Shown here: positions 22,782 to 31,339 of the stretch, piece after piece
Layout: every line of letters starts with the position of its first letter
How positions within the stretch are numbered: the first letter of the stretch is position 1
Assembly (NCBI RefSeq): GCF_006439355.1
Contig: NZ_VFTG01000001.1
Coordinates: 310,001-374,000 of the forward strand
Origin: Mesorhizobium sp. B4-1-3
GTDB lineage: Bacteria; Pseudomonadota; Alphaproteobacteria; Rhizobiales; Rhizobiaceae
DNA: 64,000 nt
Direction of reading: 5' to 3'
Position numbers and translations under genes: made by a program
Notes under the pieces: generated by a model
What the model saw: the letters and a program-made list of their open reading frames with translations, nothing else
Databases searched by the model: none
Told to the model about the DNA's origin: nothing

Positions 22782-25449
22782 ACTCCGCCGCTTGCATCGG
22801 GCGGGCGTCGATGATCGCCCTGATCTCCGAGCGGCAGGAGCCGCAATTGGTGCCGGCGCGCAGTGTCGAGCCGATCGCTTCCAGGCTATCGCATCCAGAA
22901 GCGACTGCCGAGGCAAGCTGGTTGGCGCCGATGTGGAAGCATGCGCACACGATACGGCCGAGAGCCGGCATCGGCACGGGAGAGCGCCCCGATAAAAGCG
23001 CATGGCGATCCGTCACCGACAGCTTCTGGCGCGTGGCGAGCAGCGACACCAGCCAGTCACGCGCCGGCAACTGGTCCGGGGCGGCGACCAGCAGAGCTTC
23101 GGCCATGACGCCGCCGTCGTCGACGGCCGCGGCGCGATAAGCGAGGCCGCGGCGATCGGTGTATTCCAGGAGCTGATCCCGCCGCTGGACGCCGAGCAGC
23201 TTGCGCGCCAGGAGGATGCCCTGGTCCGGCGGCTCGGTTCCGGTCAGTTCGTAGACCCAGCCGCCCTCGACCGCATGCCGGCTCCAGTGGACGAAACCTG
23301 TCGGCCTGAGATCACGGCGGGTGATGAGCACGCCGGCCCAGCCGGTCTCTTCCCGCACGATCCGGACCGGAACGTGCTTGAGCTCCGGCTGGCCGGAATG
23401 CGGATCGGTGACCGGCGAGGACAACAGGCCCGCCGCGGCCTTGGCAGCGAACTGCCCGCTCCAGTGCATGGGCATGAAAGCATGGCCGCGCCGCTGCGCC
23501 TCGGTCACACGTATTTTTGCACGGACGAAGCCGAAGCGGGTCGAAAGATGAGCGAGGTCGCCATCCTGGAGACGGTGCGCGGCCGCATCCGCCGGATGAA
23601 GATCGACCGCCGGCTCCGGCGCGTTCGCCATCAAACGCGGCACGTTGCCGGTGCGCGTCATGGTGTGCCACTGGTCGCGCAGCCGGCCGGTGTTCAGGGC
23701 GAGCGGATAGTCCGCATCGACGGTGAAAGCCGTCGCTTCCTGCCGCACCGGCACGAAGCGCGCACGTCCGTCTTCTGTCGCAAAACGACCGTCGGCGAAC
23801 AATCTCGTCTGCTGCTCGCACCGCTCCGATGCGGGCCAATGGCGCGGCGCAAAGGCGGAATAATCTTCATCGCTGAGATCAGCCACGCCGCCAAGGTCGA
23901 ACAGGCGCTTGCCGTCATTCTCGAAGGCGGACAGCGCTGCATGCTCGCGGAAGATCGCGGCTGGCGTCTGGTAGGCGAAGGCCTCGCCAAAACCCATGCG
24001 CGTGGCGACCTCGCAGATGATGCGCCAGTCGGCTTTCGCCTCGCCGGGCGGCGGCACGAACGGCCGCTGGCGCGAGAGACGCCGCTCCGAATTGGTGACC
24101 GTGCCGTCCTTCTCGCCCCAGGCGGCGGCCGGCAGCAGCACGTCGGCATAGCGCATGGTGTCGGTCCTGGTCACATCGGAGAGGACGACGAAATCGCATT
24201 TGGACAAGGCGGCGCGGACGCGCGAAGCGTCCGGCATCGAGACGGCGGGATTGGTGCCCATGACCCACAGCGCCTTGATGCGCCCGTCGGCGACCGCCTG
24301 GAACATGTCCACGGCCTTCAGGCCGGCACGGCGCGCGACATTTGGCGCGTTCCAGAAGCGGGAGACCCGGTCGATATCGGCCTCATCCGCGAAATCCATA
24401 TGCGCGGCAAGCTGGTTGGCCAGGCCGCCGACCTCGCGGCCGCCCATGGCGTTCGGCTGCCCGGTGACCGAGAACGGTCCCATGCCGGGCCTGCCGATGC
24501 GGCCCGTGGCGAGATGGCAGTTGATGATGGCGTTGACCTTGTCGGTTCCATGCGCCGACTGGTTGACGCCCTGGCTGTAGACGGTGACGGTCCGCTCGGC
24601 CTCGGCAAATAGCTCATAAAAAGCCTGAACATCGGCGGCCGCCACTCCGCATCCCTTCGCGACGCGGGCGATCGACGGTGCGTCGGCGCCGGCCAGCGCG
24701 GCCGCGGCATCGAAGCCCGACGTATGCTCGCGGATGAAATCGGTATCGATCTTCCCGGCCTGGACGAGATGCGCGAGCAGCCCGTTGAACAACAGCACAT
24801 CCGTGCCGGGATCGAGCGCCAGATGAAGATCGCATTCGTCGGCGGTCGCGGTGCGGCGCGGATCGATGACGACGATTTTTGTCCCATGCTCTCTGCGCGC
24901 CGCAAGAATGCGCTGGTAGAGCACCGGATGGCACCATGCGGTGTTGGAGCCGGTGAGCACGATGAGACCGGCGCACTCGAAATCCTCATAGACGCCCGGA
25001 ACGATGTCCTCGCCAAAGGCGCGGCGGTGGCCGGCGACGGACGAGGCCATGCAAAGCCGCGAATTGGTGTCGATGTTGGCCGAGCCGATAAAACCCTTCA
25101 TCAGCTTGTTGGCGACGTAATAGTCCTCGGTGAGCAACTGGCCGGAGACGTAGAAGGCGACAGAATCCGGGCCGTGCTCGGCGACAGCCTGCGAGAATTT
25201 CGCAGCCACTAGGTCAAGCGCCTCGTTCCAACTCGCCGGCTTGCCGAGAATTTCCGGCCGCAGCAAACGGCCTTGGAGGCCGAGCGTCTCGCCAAGGGCG
25301 GACCCCTTCGAGCAGAGCCGCCCGAAATTGGCAGGATGCTCGGGATCGCCGCGGACGGTCGTCGTGCCGTCCGCGGCGACCTTGGCCAGCACGCCGCAGC
25401 CCACCCCGCAATAGGGGCAGGTCGTCCTCACCTCGCATGCTTCTTCCAT
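22780..25449 (-). CDS. nasA: Assimilatory nitrate reductase catalytic subunit
   Basis: An 889-residue molybdopterin oxidoreductase that reduces nitrate to nitrite in the cytoplasm. The N-terminal [4Fe-4S] ligands are CPYCGVGC and LCSKG. The Mo-bisMGD domains follow, including SRLCMASSVAG (with the Mo-ligand cysteine), the NTAWCHPV segment, TGQPNAMGGREVGGLANQL and the C-terminal dinucleotide-binding domain (NTGRLRDQWHTMTRTG). A BFD-like [2Fe-2S] domain closes the chain (CACFHIG, then CGSC), as in NasA/NarB of the NAD(P)H-linked type. No signal peptide is present. It is the last gene of narK-nirB-nirD-nasA, three bases after nirD. No separate nasC-type electron-transfer flavoprotein gene is seen here. 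Confidence 0.95.
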   Translation of the reverse strand: MEEACEVRTTCPYCGVGCGVLAKVAADGTTTVRGDPEHPANFGRLCSKGSALGETLGLQGRLLRPEILGKPASWNEALDLVAAKFSQAVAEHGPDSVAFYVSGQLLTEDYYVANKLMKGFIGSANIDTNSRLCMASSVAGHRRAFGEDIVPGVYEDFECAGLIVLTGSNTAWCHPVLYQRILAARREHGTKIVVIDPRRTATADECDLHLALDPGTDVLLFNGLLAHLVQAGKIDTDFIREHTSGFDAAAALAGADAPSIARVAKGCGVAAADVQAFYELFAEAERTVTVYSQGVNQSAHGTDKVNAIINCHLATGRIGRPGMGPFSVTGQPNAMGGREVGGLANQLAAHMDFADEADIDRVSRFWNAPNVARRAGLKAVDMFQAVADGRIKALWVMGTNPAVSMPDASRVRAALSKCDFVVLSDVTRTDTMRYADVLLPAAAWGEKDGTVTNSERRLSRQRPFVPPPGEAKADWRIICEVATRMGFGEAFAYQTPAAIFREHAALSAFENDGKRLFDLGGVADLSDEDYSAFAPRHWPASERCEQQTRLFADGRFATEDGRARFVPVRQEATAFTVDADYPLALNTGRLRDQWHTMTRTGNVPRLMANAPEPAVDLHPADAAAHRLQDGDLAHLSTRFGFVRAKIRVTEAQRRGHAFMPMHWSGQFAAKAAAGLLSSPVTDPHSGQPELKHVPVRIVREETGWAGVLITRRDLRPTGFVHWSRHAVEGGWVYELTGTEPPDQGILLARKLLGVQRRDQLLEYTDRRGLAYRAAAVDDGGVMAEALLVAAPDQLPARDWLVSLLATRQKLSVTDRHALLSGRSPVPMPALGRIVCACFHIGANQLASAVASGCDSLEAIGSTLRAGTNCGSCRSEIRAIIDARPMQAAE

Positions 25450-25452
25450 GCC

Positions 25453-25782
25453 TCAGGCCGCTTTCGAGGCCAGTGCTTCGAGCGCGATGAAGAGCATTTC
25501 GCCCTCGACCTTGACGGGGAGCGTCCGCACCGAGCCCTCGTCCGCGCCGAGCGCCTTGCCCGTTTCCAGCGAGATCACCCAATTGTGCAGCGGGCAGGTC
25601 ACCGCAGCGCCGTGGACAATGCCCTGGCTGAGTGGCCCGCCTTTGTGCGGGCAATGGTCCTCGATGGCGAAGACCTGGTCGTTCGCGGTGCGGAAGACGG
25701 CGATCTTGCCTTGCGGGGTGGCCACGCAACGCGCGCCGCGCCGCGGGATGTCGGCGATGGAGCCGATGGCGATCCAGGTCAT
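25453..25782 (-). CDS. nirD: Nitrite reductase [NAD(P)H] small subunit
   Basis: A 109-residue Rieske-fold protein, the small subunit of cytoplasmic assimilatory nitrite reductase. It keeps the Rieske ligand pattern, with DHCPHKGGPLSQG and TCPLHNWVISL supplying Cys-His pairs. Many NirD proteins have lost these ligands, so this one may bind a [2Fe-2S] cluster. It begins five bases after the nirB stop codon and is followed by nasA. Confidence 0.94.
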   Translation of the reverse strand: MTWIAIGSIADIPRRGARCVATPQGKIAVFRTANDQVFAIEDHCPHKGGPLSQGIVHGAAVTCPLHNWVISLETGKALGADEGSVRTLPVKVEGEMLFIALEALASKAA

Positions 25783-25787
25783 GGTGG

Positions 25788-28238
25788 TTACTCCGCCGCC
25801 TCCGCGAACCCGACCGACGCCATCGGCCTGAACTCATGCTTGTCCTTGCCGGAGACGCGCTCCGACCACGGATCGACCTGCGCGAATTTCTGGCTGAAGA
25901 CGAAGCGCTCGAAATAGGCGCGGCGCTTCTCGGCGTCGTCCAGGGTCTGCTTCTTGATCTCGGCGGTGCCGACGCGCTTCGCCCATTTGTAGATGCGCTC
26001 CAGATAGCGCGCCTGCTCGCGATACATCTGGACCAGCGCCACGATCACCTCCAGCGCCTCGTCCTCGGTCTTCACGAGACCCAGCACCTCCGTGCCCTTG
26101 ATATCGAGGCCGGCGGCACCCGCGAAATGGATCTCGTAGCCGGAGTCGACGCACACGACGCCAACATCCTTGCAGGTCGCCTCCGCGCAGTTGCGCGGGC
26201 ATCCCGACACCGCCATCTTCACCTTGGCCGGCGTCCAGGAACCCCACATGAACTTCTCGATGCGGATGCCGAGCCCGGTCGAATCCTGCGTGCCGAAACG
26301 GCACCAGTCGGAGCCGACGCAGGTCTTCACTGTGCGCAGACCCTTGGCATAGGCATGGCCGGAGACAAAGCCGGCCTTGCCGAGATCGGCCCACACCGCC
26401 GGCAGGTCTTCCTTGCGGATGCCCAGCATGTCGATGCGCTGACCGCCGGTCACCTTCACGGTCGGGATGCGGAACTTGTCGACGACGTCGGCGATGGCGC
26501 GCAATTCGCCGGCGCTGGTCACCCCGCCCCACATGCGCGGCACCACCGAATAGGTGCCGTCCTTCTGGATGTTGGCGTGCACGCGCTCATTGATGAAGCG
26601 CGACTGGTAGTCGTCGGCATATTGGTCCGGCCAATCGCAGATGAGATAGTAGTTGAGCGCCGGCCGGCATTTTGCGCAGCCGCAGGAGGTCTTCCATTCG
26701 AGCTCCTGCATGATGGCAGGGATCGTCTTCAGGCCCTTCGCCTTGATCAGACGCCGCACGTCGTCGTGGCCGAGGCTCGTGCAGCCGCACATAGGCTGTA
26801 CCGCCGCCGGATTGTAGGCCTCGCCCAGCGTGAGCTTCAGCAGCTGCTCGACGAGACCCGTGCACGAGCCGCAGGAGGCCGCGGCCTTGGTGTGGGCGCG
26901 CACGTCGTCGAGACCGGTCAGCCCCTTCGCCGTGATCGCGCCGGTGATCTTGCCCTTGCAGACGCCGTTGCAGCCGCAGATTTCCGCATCATCCGCCAGT
27001 GCCGCAACGGCCGCCGAAGGGTCCGAGGAAGCGCCTCCCTGGAACGCCTGGCCGAAGATCAGCGTTTCGCGCATCTCCGAAATGTCGATCGCCTTCTTCT
27101 TCAGATCGTTGAACCACGCCCCGTCGGCGGTCTCGCCGAACAGCACCGTGCCGATGATGCGCTTGTCCTGCAGCACGACGCGCTTGTAGATGCCGGCGGA
27201 TGCGTCGCGCAGGATGATCTCCTCGCGATCCTCGCCGTCGGCGAAGTCGCCCAGCGAATAGAGGTCGATGCCGGTGACCTTGAGCTTGGTCGGGGTGTCG
27301 GAGTGAACGAAGCGCTTGTCCTCGCCGTCCGACAGCCTGGCTGCCGCGACGCGGGCCATCTCGTAGAGCGGCGCGACAAGTCCATAGACATGGCCGCCGA
27401 CCTCCGCGCATTCGCCGAGCGCCATGATGGCGGGGTCAGAGGTCTGCATGCGGTCGTCGACGACGATACCGCGATTGACCTCGAGCCCTGCGTCCTTGGC
27501 CAAGGCGCTGTTCGGATGGATGCCGACCGCCATCACCACCAGCGTTGCCGGGATGATCGTGCCGTCCATCAGCTCGACGCCCTCGACCTTGCCGTTGCCG
27601 ACAATAGCCTTGGTGTTGGCCTTCGTCACGACCTTGATGCCGCGCGCCTCGACAGCCTTCTGCAAGAGGTAGCCGGCGGCGGGATCGAGCTGGCGCTCCA
27701 TCAGCGTCGGCATGACATGCAGCAGGGTGACGTCCATGCCGCGCTCGTTGAGCCCGGCAGCGGCTTCGAGCCCGAGCAGGCCGCCGCCGATGACGATCGC
27801 CTTGGCATGCGACTGTGCGGCGAGCAGCATGGCGTTGACGTCGTCGAGGTCGCGGTAGCTGAGCACGCCGGGCAGGTCCTTGCCCGGCACCGGAATGATG
27901 AAGGGCACCGAGCCGGTGGCGATGACCAGCCTGTCGTAGCTCTCGATCACGCCATGATCCGAGGTGACGGTCTTGGCGTCCCTGTCGATGGCGACGATCC
28001 GGTGGCCCTTATAGAGGGTGATGCCGTGCTTGATGTACCAGCCGTCGCCATGGATGACGATTTCCTCGAATTCCTTCTCGCCCGAAAGCACCGGCGACAG
28101 CATGATGCGGTCGTAGTTCACGCGCGGTTCGGCGTTGAAGATGGTGACGGCGTAGCGGTCGGGCGCTTCTTCCAGAAGGTGCTCGAGCATCCTGCCGGGC
28201 GCCATGCCGTTGCCGATGATGACAAGTCTTTCGCTCAT
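25788..28238 (-). CDS. nirB: Nitrite reductase [NAD(P)H] large subunit
   Basis: An 816-residue cytoplasmic enzyme that reduces nitrite to ammonium. The first 400 residues form an FAD/NAD(P)H module (LVIIGNGMAPGRMLEHLLEE, then IVIGGGLLGLEAAAGL). A BFD-like [2Fe-2S] region follows (CGCNGVC, CGSCTG, then CGCAKC), then the sulfite/nitrite reductase domains with the siroheme-[4Fe-4S] ligands CVGSDWCRFG and SGCPRNCAEATC. The ATG at 28238 gives the standard N-terminus. It follows narK by 17 bases and is followed by nirD. Confidence 0.96.
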   Translation of the reverse strand: MSERLVIIGNGMAPGRMLEHLLEEAPDRYAVTIFNAEPRVNYDRIMLSPVLSGEKEFEEIVIHGDGWYIKHGITLYKGHRIVAIDRDAKTVTSDHGVIESYDRLVIATGSVPFIIPVPGKDLPGVLSYRDLDDVNAMLLAAQSHAKAIVIGGGLLGLEAAAGLNERGMDVTLLHVMPTLMERQLDPAAGYLLQKAVEARGIKVVTKANTKAIVGNGKVEGVELMDGTIIPATLVVMAVGIHPNSALAKDAGLEVNRGIVVDDRMQTSDPAIMALGECAEVGGHVYGLVAPLYEMARVAAARLSDGEDKRFVHSDTPTKLKVTGIDLYSLGDFADGEDREEIILRDASAGIYKRVVLQDKRIIGTVLFGETADGAWFNDLKKKAIDISEMRETLIFGQAFQGGASSDPSAAVAALADDAEICGCNGVCKGKITGAITAKGLTGLDDVRAHTKAAASCGSCTGLVEQLLKLTLGEAYNPAAVQPMCGCTSLGHDDVRRLIKAKGLKTIPAIMQELEWKTSCGCAKCRPALNYYLICDWPDQYADDYQSRFINERVHANIQKDGTYSVVPRMWGGVTSAGELRAIADVVDKFRIPTVKVTGGQRIDMLGIRKEDLPAVWADLGKAGFVSGHAYAKGLRTVKTCVGSDWCRFGTQDSTGLGIRIEKFMWGSWTPAKVKMAVSGCPRNCAEATCKDVGVVCVDSGYEIHFAGAAGLDIKGTEVLGLVKTEDEALEVIVALVQMYREQARYLERIYKWAKRVGTAEIKKQTLDDAEKRRAYFERFVFSQKFAQVDPWSERVSGKDKHEFRPMASVGFAEAAE

Positions 28239-28255
28239 GTCCGTTCTCACCCGAT

Positions 28256-29557
28256 CTATTCGGCGGCGTAGGAAAGGGACGCGGGCTTGACGGCGGCCGC
28301 GCGCTCCATCCGGCGGATGGTGACGTGCATCCAGACGAGGCACGAGACGACGATGAGGAAGAGCAGCATGAAGCAGCTCGACCAGACGCCGGTGAGGTCG
28401 TTTAGCGCGCCGAAGGCGATCGGCAGGATGAAGCCGCCGAGGCCGCCGATCATGCCCACAACGCCGCCGACCGCGCCGACGCTCTGCGGATAGTGGACGG
28501 GGATATGCTTGTAGACGGCGGCCTTGCCGAGGCTCATGAAGAAGCCGAGCACGGAGGCGACGGCGATGAAAGCGAGCGGGCCGATCTCGAAGTGGAACGG
28601 GATCGGCCCGCTGATGCCGCGCACGACATAGTCTGCCGAGGGAAGAGACAGAACAAGCGTCGCGACGGCACAAACGCTGAAGGTCCAATAGAGCACGGTG
28701 CGAGCGCCGATGCGGTCGGAGAGCACGCCGCCATAGGCGCGGAAGATGCTTGCCGGGATCGAATAGGCAGCGCCGATCATGCCGGCGGTGGCGATGCCGA
28801 AACCGTAGACGCCGATGAGATAGCGCGGCAGCCAGAGCGACAGCGCCACGAACGCGCCGAAGGCGAAGAAATAATAGAAGGCGAAGCGCCAGACCTGCAG
28901 GGTCTTCAGCGGCGCGAATTCCTGCCAGAAGCTTCTCGCCGGCGCCGCCTTGCCGGCACGGCGCTCACGGATGACAGGATCATCGCCGGTGGTGAACCAG
29001 AAGACGGCGGCCATCACCACCAGCGCCGCCGCCCAGATCAGCGCCACCGACTGCCAGCCCCAGGCAAGCAGCACGAGCGGCGCCAGGAACTTGGTGACCG
29101 CGGCGCCGACATTGCCGACGCCGAATATGCCGAGCGCCGTGCCCTGCTTTCCGGCGGGGAAGAAGCGCGAGACATAGGCGACGCCGACGGCGAAGGAGCC
29201 GCCGGCGAGCCCGACGCCGAGCGCGGCGGCCAGCATCTGCTCATAGCTATGCGTGAAGGCGAGCAGGAAGGTCGCGACCGCGGCCGCGAGCATCGTCATG
29301 GTGTAGACCAGGCGTCCACCATAGCGGTCTGTCCAGACGCCGAGCACCATGCGCACGAGTGAGCCGGTGAGGATCGGCGTACCGACTAGCAGGCCGAACT
29401 CGGTCTCGTTCAGCCCAAGCTCCTGCTTGATGCGCACGCCGATGATGGAAAAGATCGTCCACACCGCGAAGCACACGGTGAAGGCGATGGTGGACATGAC
29501 GAGCGCCTGCCGGGAGCTGCTGTCCTGGCTTTGCGCGGCTGGGGGGTTGGCGGTCAT
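28256..29557 (-). CDS. narK: Nitrate/nitrite transporter of the NNP family
   Basis: A 433-residue major-facilitator transporter with twelve predicted membrane helices. The NNP features are the early FAVWTIFSIIGVRIKQELGL segment, the motif GVWTDRYGGRLVYTM after helix 2, the glycine-rich GVGLAGGSFAVGVAYVSRFF in helix 5 and GAVGGVVGMIGGLGGF in helix 11. It imports nitrate for the reductases encoded downstream. The ATG at 29557 overlaps the stop of a small upstream gene by four bases. The whole operon lies behind the leader terminator at 29814-29880. Confidence 0.93.
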   Translation of the reverse strand: MTANPPAAQSQDSSSRQALVMSTIAFTVCFAVWTIFSIIGVRIKQELGLNETEFGLLVGTPILTGSLVRMVLGVWTDRYGGRLVYTMTMLAAAVATFLLAFTHSYEQMLAAALGVGLAGGSFAVGVAYVSRFFPAGKQGTALGIFGVGNVGAAVTKFLAPLVLLAWGWQSVALIWAAALVVMAAVFWFTTGDDPVIRERRAGKAAPARSFWQEFAPLKTLQVWRFAFYYFFAFGAFVALSLWLPRYLIGVYGFGIATAGMIGAAYSIPASIFRAYGGVLSDRIGARTVLYWTFSVCAVATLVLSLPSADYVVRGISGPIPFHFEIGPLAFIAVASVLGFFMSLGKAAVYKHIPVHYPQSVGAVGGVVGMIGGLGGFILPIAFGALNDLTGVWSSCFMLLFLIVVSCLVWMHVTIRRMERAAAVKPASLSYAAE

Positions 29558-29793
29558 GGTCGGCTCCGGTTTGCGGCGTTGGAGGCGCCGCGTGTTGTGT
29601 TGATCAGAGGCGCGGCATCGGTCAGCGCGGCGAGACCGGGACGCGCGGTCACTTGACGATCCTTGTCCTCGGTTTCGTGATTGGGTGGGAACAGCAAGAG
29701 CGCCGCGGTGAACAGCGCCGCGGTGAGGATGCTGCTCGCCAGGACATCGCGGCGGGTGAAATCCTTGAGCGAACATCCGATCCGTTTGGTCAA
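29554..29793 (-). CDS. Small membrane protein coupled to narK
   Basis: A 79-residue protein starting at a TTG that is preceded by GGAGAC four bases upstream. A basic N-terminus (LKDFTRRDV) is followed by one hydrophobic helix, LASSILTAALFTAALLLFPP, and then a hydrophilic tail of about 43 residues. Its stop codon overlaps the narK start (ATGA), so it lies inside the regulated transcript, between the leader terminator and narK. I do not recognise a family. It could be a NarK partner, or its translation could serve to open the narK start. The non-ATG start and small size make it easy to miss in annotation. Confidence 0.55.
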   Translation of the reverse strand: MTKRIGCSLKDFTRRDVLASSILTAALFTAALLLFPPNHETEDKDRQVTARPGLAALTDAAPLINTTRGASNAANRSRP

Positions 29794-29813
29794 CGTCGTC
29801 TCCGGTCCAAACG

Positions 29814-29880
29814 AAAAAAGCTGCCGTCCAGGCCTCGCGCGTCCGTACATCCGGGATCGCGTATTGACCTGAGCGGCAGC
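29814..29880 (-). terminator. Leader terminator of the nas operon
   Basis: On the minus strand GCTGCCG (29880-29874) pairs with CGGCAGC (29826-29820), followed at once by six U residues (29819-29814). Above one mismatch, TCAGGTC pairs with GGCCTGG for seven more base pairs, including two G-U pairs. It lies before the small membrane-protein gene and narK, so read-through is needed to express nitrate assimilation. Confidence 0.85.
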
Positions 29881-29889
29881 TTTGCCTGT

Positions 29890-29932
29890 GGCGCCCGCCA
29901 TTGGACGCCTGTTCCATTGCCCGCGAACGGGC
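29890..29932 (-). ncRNA. ANTAR-type two-hairpin leader (NasT target)
   Basis: The second hairpin is GGCGTCC-AATGGC-GGGCGCC (29909-29890): a 7-bp stem with one G-U pair and a six-base loop with A at position 1 and G at position 4, the known requirement for ANTAR-domain antiterminators. Nine bases upstream is a GC hairpin, GCCCGTTCGCGGGC (29932-29919), in the place of the first hairpin; its loop does not fit A1/G4. The leader terminator starts nine bases downstream. nasT, encoding an ANTAR protein, lies 1.4 kb upstream. In other proteobacteria NasT binds such leaders when nitrate frees it from NasS. Confidence 0.75.
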
Positions 29933-29945
29933 TCGATAATTTCAA

Positions 29946-29961
29946 AGCACGAAGCGTGCCA
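29946..29961 (-). promoter_or_regulatory. Sigma-54 promoter of the nas operon
   Basis: The minus strand reads TGGCAC-GCTTC-GTGCT, matching the RpoN consensus TGGCAC-N5-TTGCW at all but one position, with correct GG (-24) and GC (-12) spacing. The predicted transcription start is near 29935, right at the base of the first leader hairpin, which supports the assignment. Confidence 0.75.
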
Positions 29962-30071
29962 GTTTCGCTCGGAAGCTGAATTTCAAGGAACATCAATGCA
30001 GTGGGAGCTTTGGCCTTCGGCCGGGCCGAGCGGCGGCGCGGTCAAACATTGATCAATGGCACAAACATGCA

Positions 30072-30095
30072 GCACAAATTTTGTGCAATGCACAA
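30072..30095. promoter_or_regulatory. NtrC-like enhancer boxes
   Basis: GCACAAATTTTGTGC (30072-30086) is a perfect palindrome with the GCAC-N7-GTGC spacing of NtrC sites. It overlaps a second palindrome, TTGTGCAATGCACAA (30081-30095). They lie roughly 140-160 bases upstream of the sigma-54 start, a normal enhancer distance. Control by nitrogen limitation follows from this. Confidence 0.65.
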
Positions 30096-30112
30096 GATTG
30101 GCGCGCAAATGA

Positions 30113-31339
30113 TCAGGCGCGTTTCTGGCCGGCGACGTAGGCGTCGATCCGGTCCGGATCGAAGATCTGGCCGTCGAAAAATCCGTCCGGGCCAAGGACA
30201 AGACTCGCGCCGGCCGAGCCGACCGGCGTCGCCGTCTTCAAGGCCCCTTCGACTTTGGCATTGGCGCCGGGCAGCGCCACGCGGAGCGGCTTCAGCGCCG
30301 AGCGATAGAGGTCGGGCCGGTAACAATCGCGCGCGATGGCGAGGTTTTGCGGCGTATGCGGCAACTGACCCCAGCGCACCATCTGCGTGTAGAACCACAG
30401 CGCATGGCTCTTCCAGGGAAAATTCGCCGCCTTGTCGAAGGGCAGGAAGAAATCCTCGACGTTCCATTCCACGCCTCCACCGAGTTGAAGGCGTCCGGTG
30501 AGTGCCGGCATCTGGATCGCCTCCGGCTGGCCGAGAAACTCAGGCCTCGCCATCAGCGCCGCAAGGTCGCCGCGGTTTGCCGGATCCTGGCACCAGCGTG
30601 CGGAGTGATGCAGTGCCCTCAGCAGTGCTGCCAGCGCGTCCGGGTTTTCTTCCGCCCAGACTTTGCGCACGCCGATCACCTTTTCCGGACTGTTGCGCCA
30701 AAGCAGCGCCTTGACCGTGACGATCTGGCCGGTGCCTGCCGCGACGGCGGCGCTGTTCCAGGGCTCGCCGACGCAATAGCCGTCGATGCGGCCGGCCGCC
30801 AATGCATCGGCCATGAAGGGCGGCGGCACAATGACGATCTCGATGTCGCGGTCGGGATCGATGCCGCAGGCGGCGAGCCAATAGCGCAGCTCGTAATTGT
30901 GCCCGGAATGCGGGTGCACGACGGCGAAGCGCAGTGGCTCGCGGCCAGCGCTCGCTCGCTCGTGGATCAAAGCGCCGAGCGCCTGCCCGGCACGCGCAGG
31001 ATCGAGATCAGGCGACGCGCCATGCGCCGCGATGCCGTCCCATACGGCGTTGGAGACGGTGACGCAGTTGCCGCCGAGGCCGAGCGAAAAGGGCACGATG
31101 GTTTCGGAAGCGAGCGGCGTGAGGCCGAGGCTGCAGGCGAGCGGCATCGGGCCCAGCATATGCGCCACGTCGAAGTGGCCAATGGCGATGCGGTCGCGGA
31201 TGTTGGCCCAGGACGTCTCGCGCTGCAGCTTGAGCTCGATGCCCTCGCGGGCGGCAAAGCCCATCTCGCCGGCCGCGACCAGGACGGCACTGTCGAAGAG
31301 CGGCATGAAGCCGGCGGTAATCTCATGCGTCGTGCTCAT
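30113..31339 (-). CDS. nasS: Nitrate sensor protein NasS
   Basis: A 408-residue protein of the NrtA/NasS nitrate-binding family (periplasmic-binding fold) but without a signal peptide, so it is cytoplasmic. Characteristic segments are ITAGFMPLFDSAVLVAAGEM at the N-terminus, the DVAHMLGPMPLA loop, HPHSGHNYELRYWLAA and IDGYCVGEPWNSAAV near residue 190. In Azotobacter, Paracoccus and Bradyrhizobium NasS holds the antiterminator NasT inactive and releases it on binding nitrate or nitrite. The start overlaps the nasT stop by four bases, so the pair is co-translated. It precedes the nas structural operon on the same strand. Confidence 0.92.
   Translation of the reverse strand: MSTTHEITAGFMPLFDSAVLVAAGEMGFAAREGIELKLQRETSWANIRDRIAIGHFDVAHMLGPMPLACSLGLTPLASETIVPFSLGLGGNCVTVSNAVWDGIAAHGASPDLDPARAGQALGALIHERASAGREPLRFAVVHPHSGHNYELRYWLAACGIDPDRDIEIVIVPPPFMADALAAGRIDGYCVGEPWNSAAVAAGTGQIVTVKALLWRNSPEKVIGVRKVWAEENPDALAALLRALHHSARWCQDPANRGDLAALMARPEFLGQPEAIQMPALTGRLQLGGGVEWNVEDFFLPFDKAANFPWKSHALWFYTQMVRWGQLPHTPQNLAIARDCYRPDLYRSALKPLRVALPGANAKVEGALKTATPVGSAGASLVLGPDGFFDGQIFDPDRIDAYVAGQKRA

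Noticed and set aside
23002..24612. Long open frame of about 536 codons on the plus strand
   Set aside because: It is fully antisense to nasA, which has strong family motifs; high GC produces such mirror frames. The translation is Arg/Gly/His-rich with no domain.
25632..28271. Open frame of about 879 codons on the plus strand
   Set aside because: Antisense to nirB and nirD. No motif, and composition is typical of shadow translation.
29919..29932. First leader hairpin as a canonical ANTAR hairpin
   Set aside because: Read as a hexaloop it is GTTCGC, lacking A1 and G4. I keep it only as a positional candidate within the leader entry.
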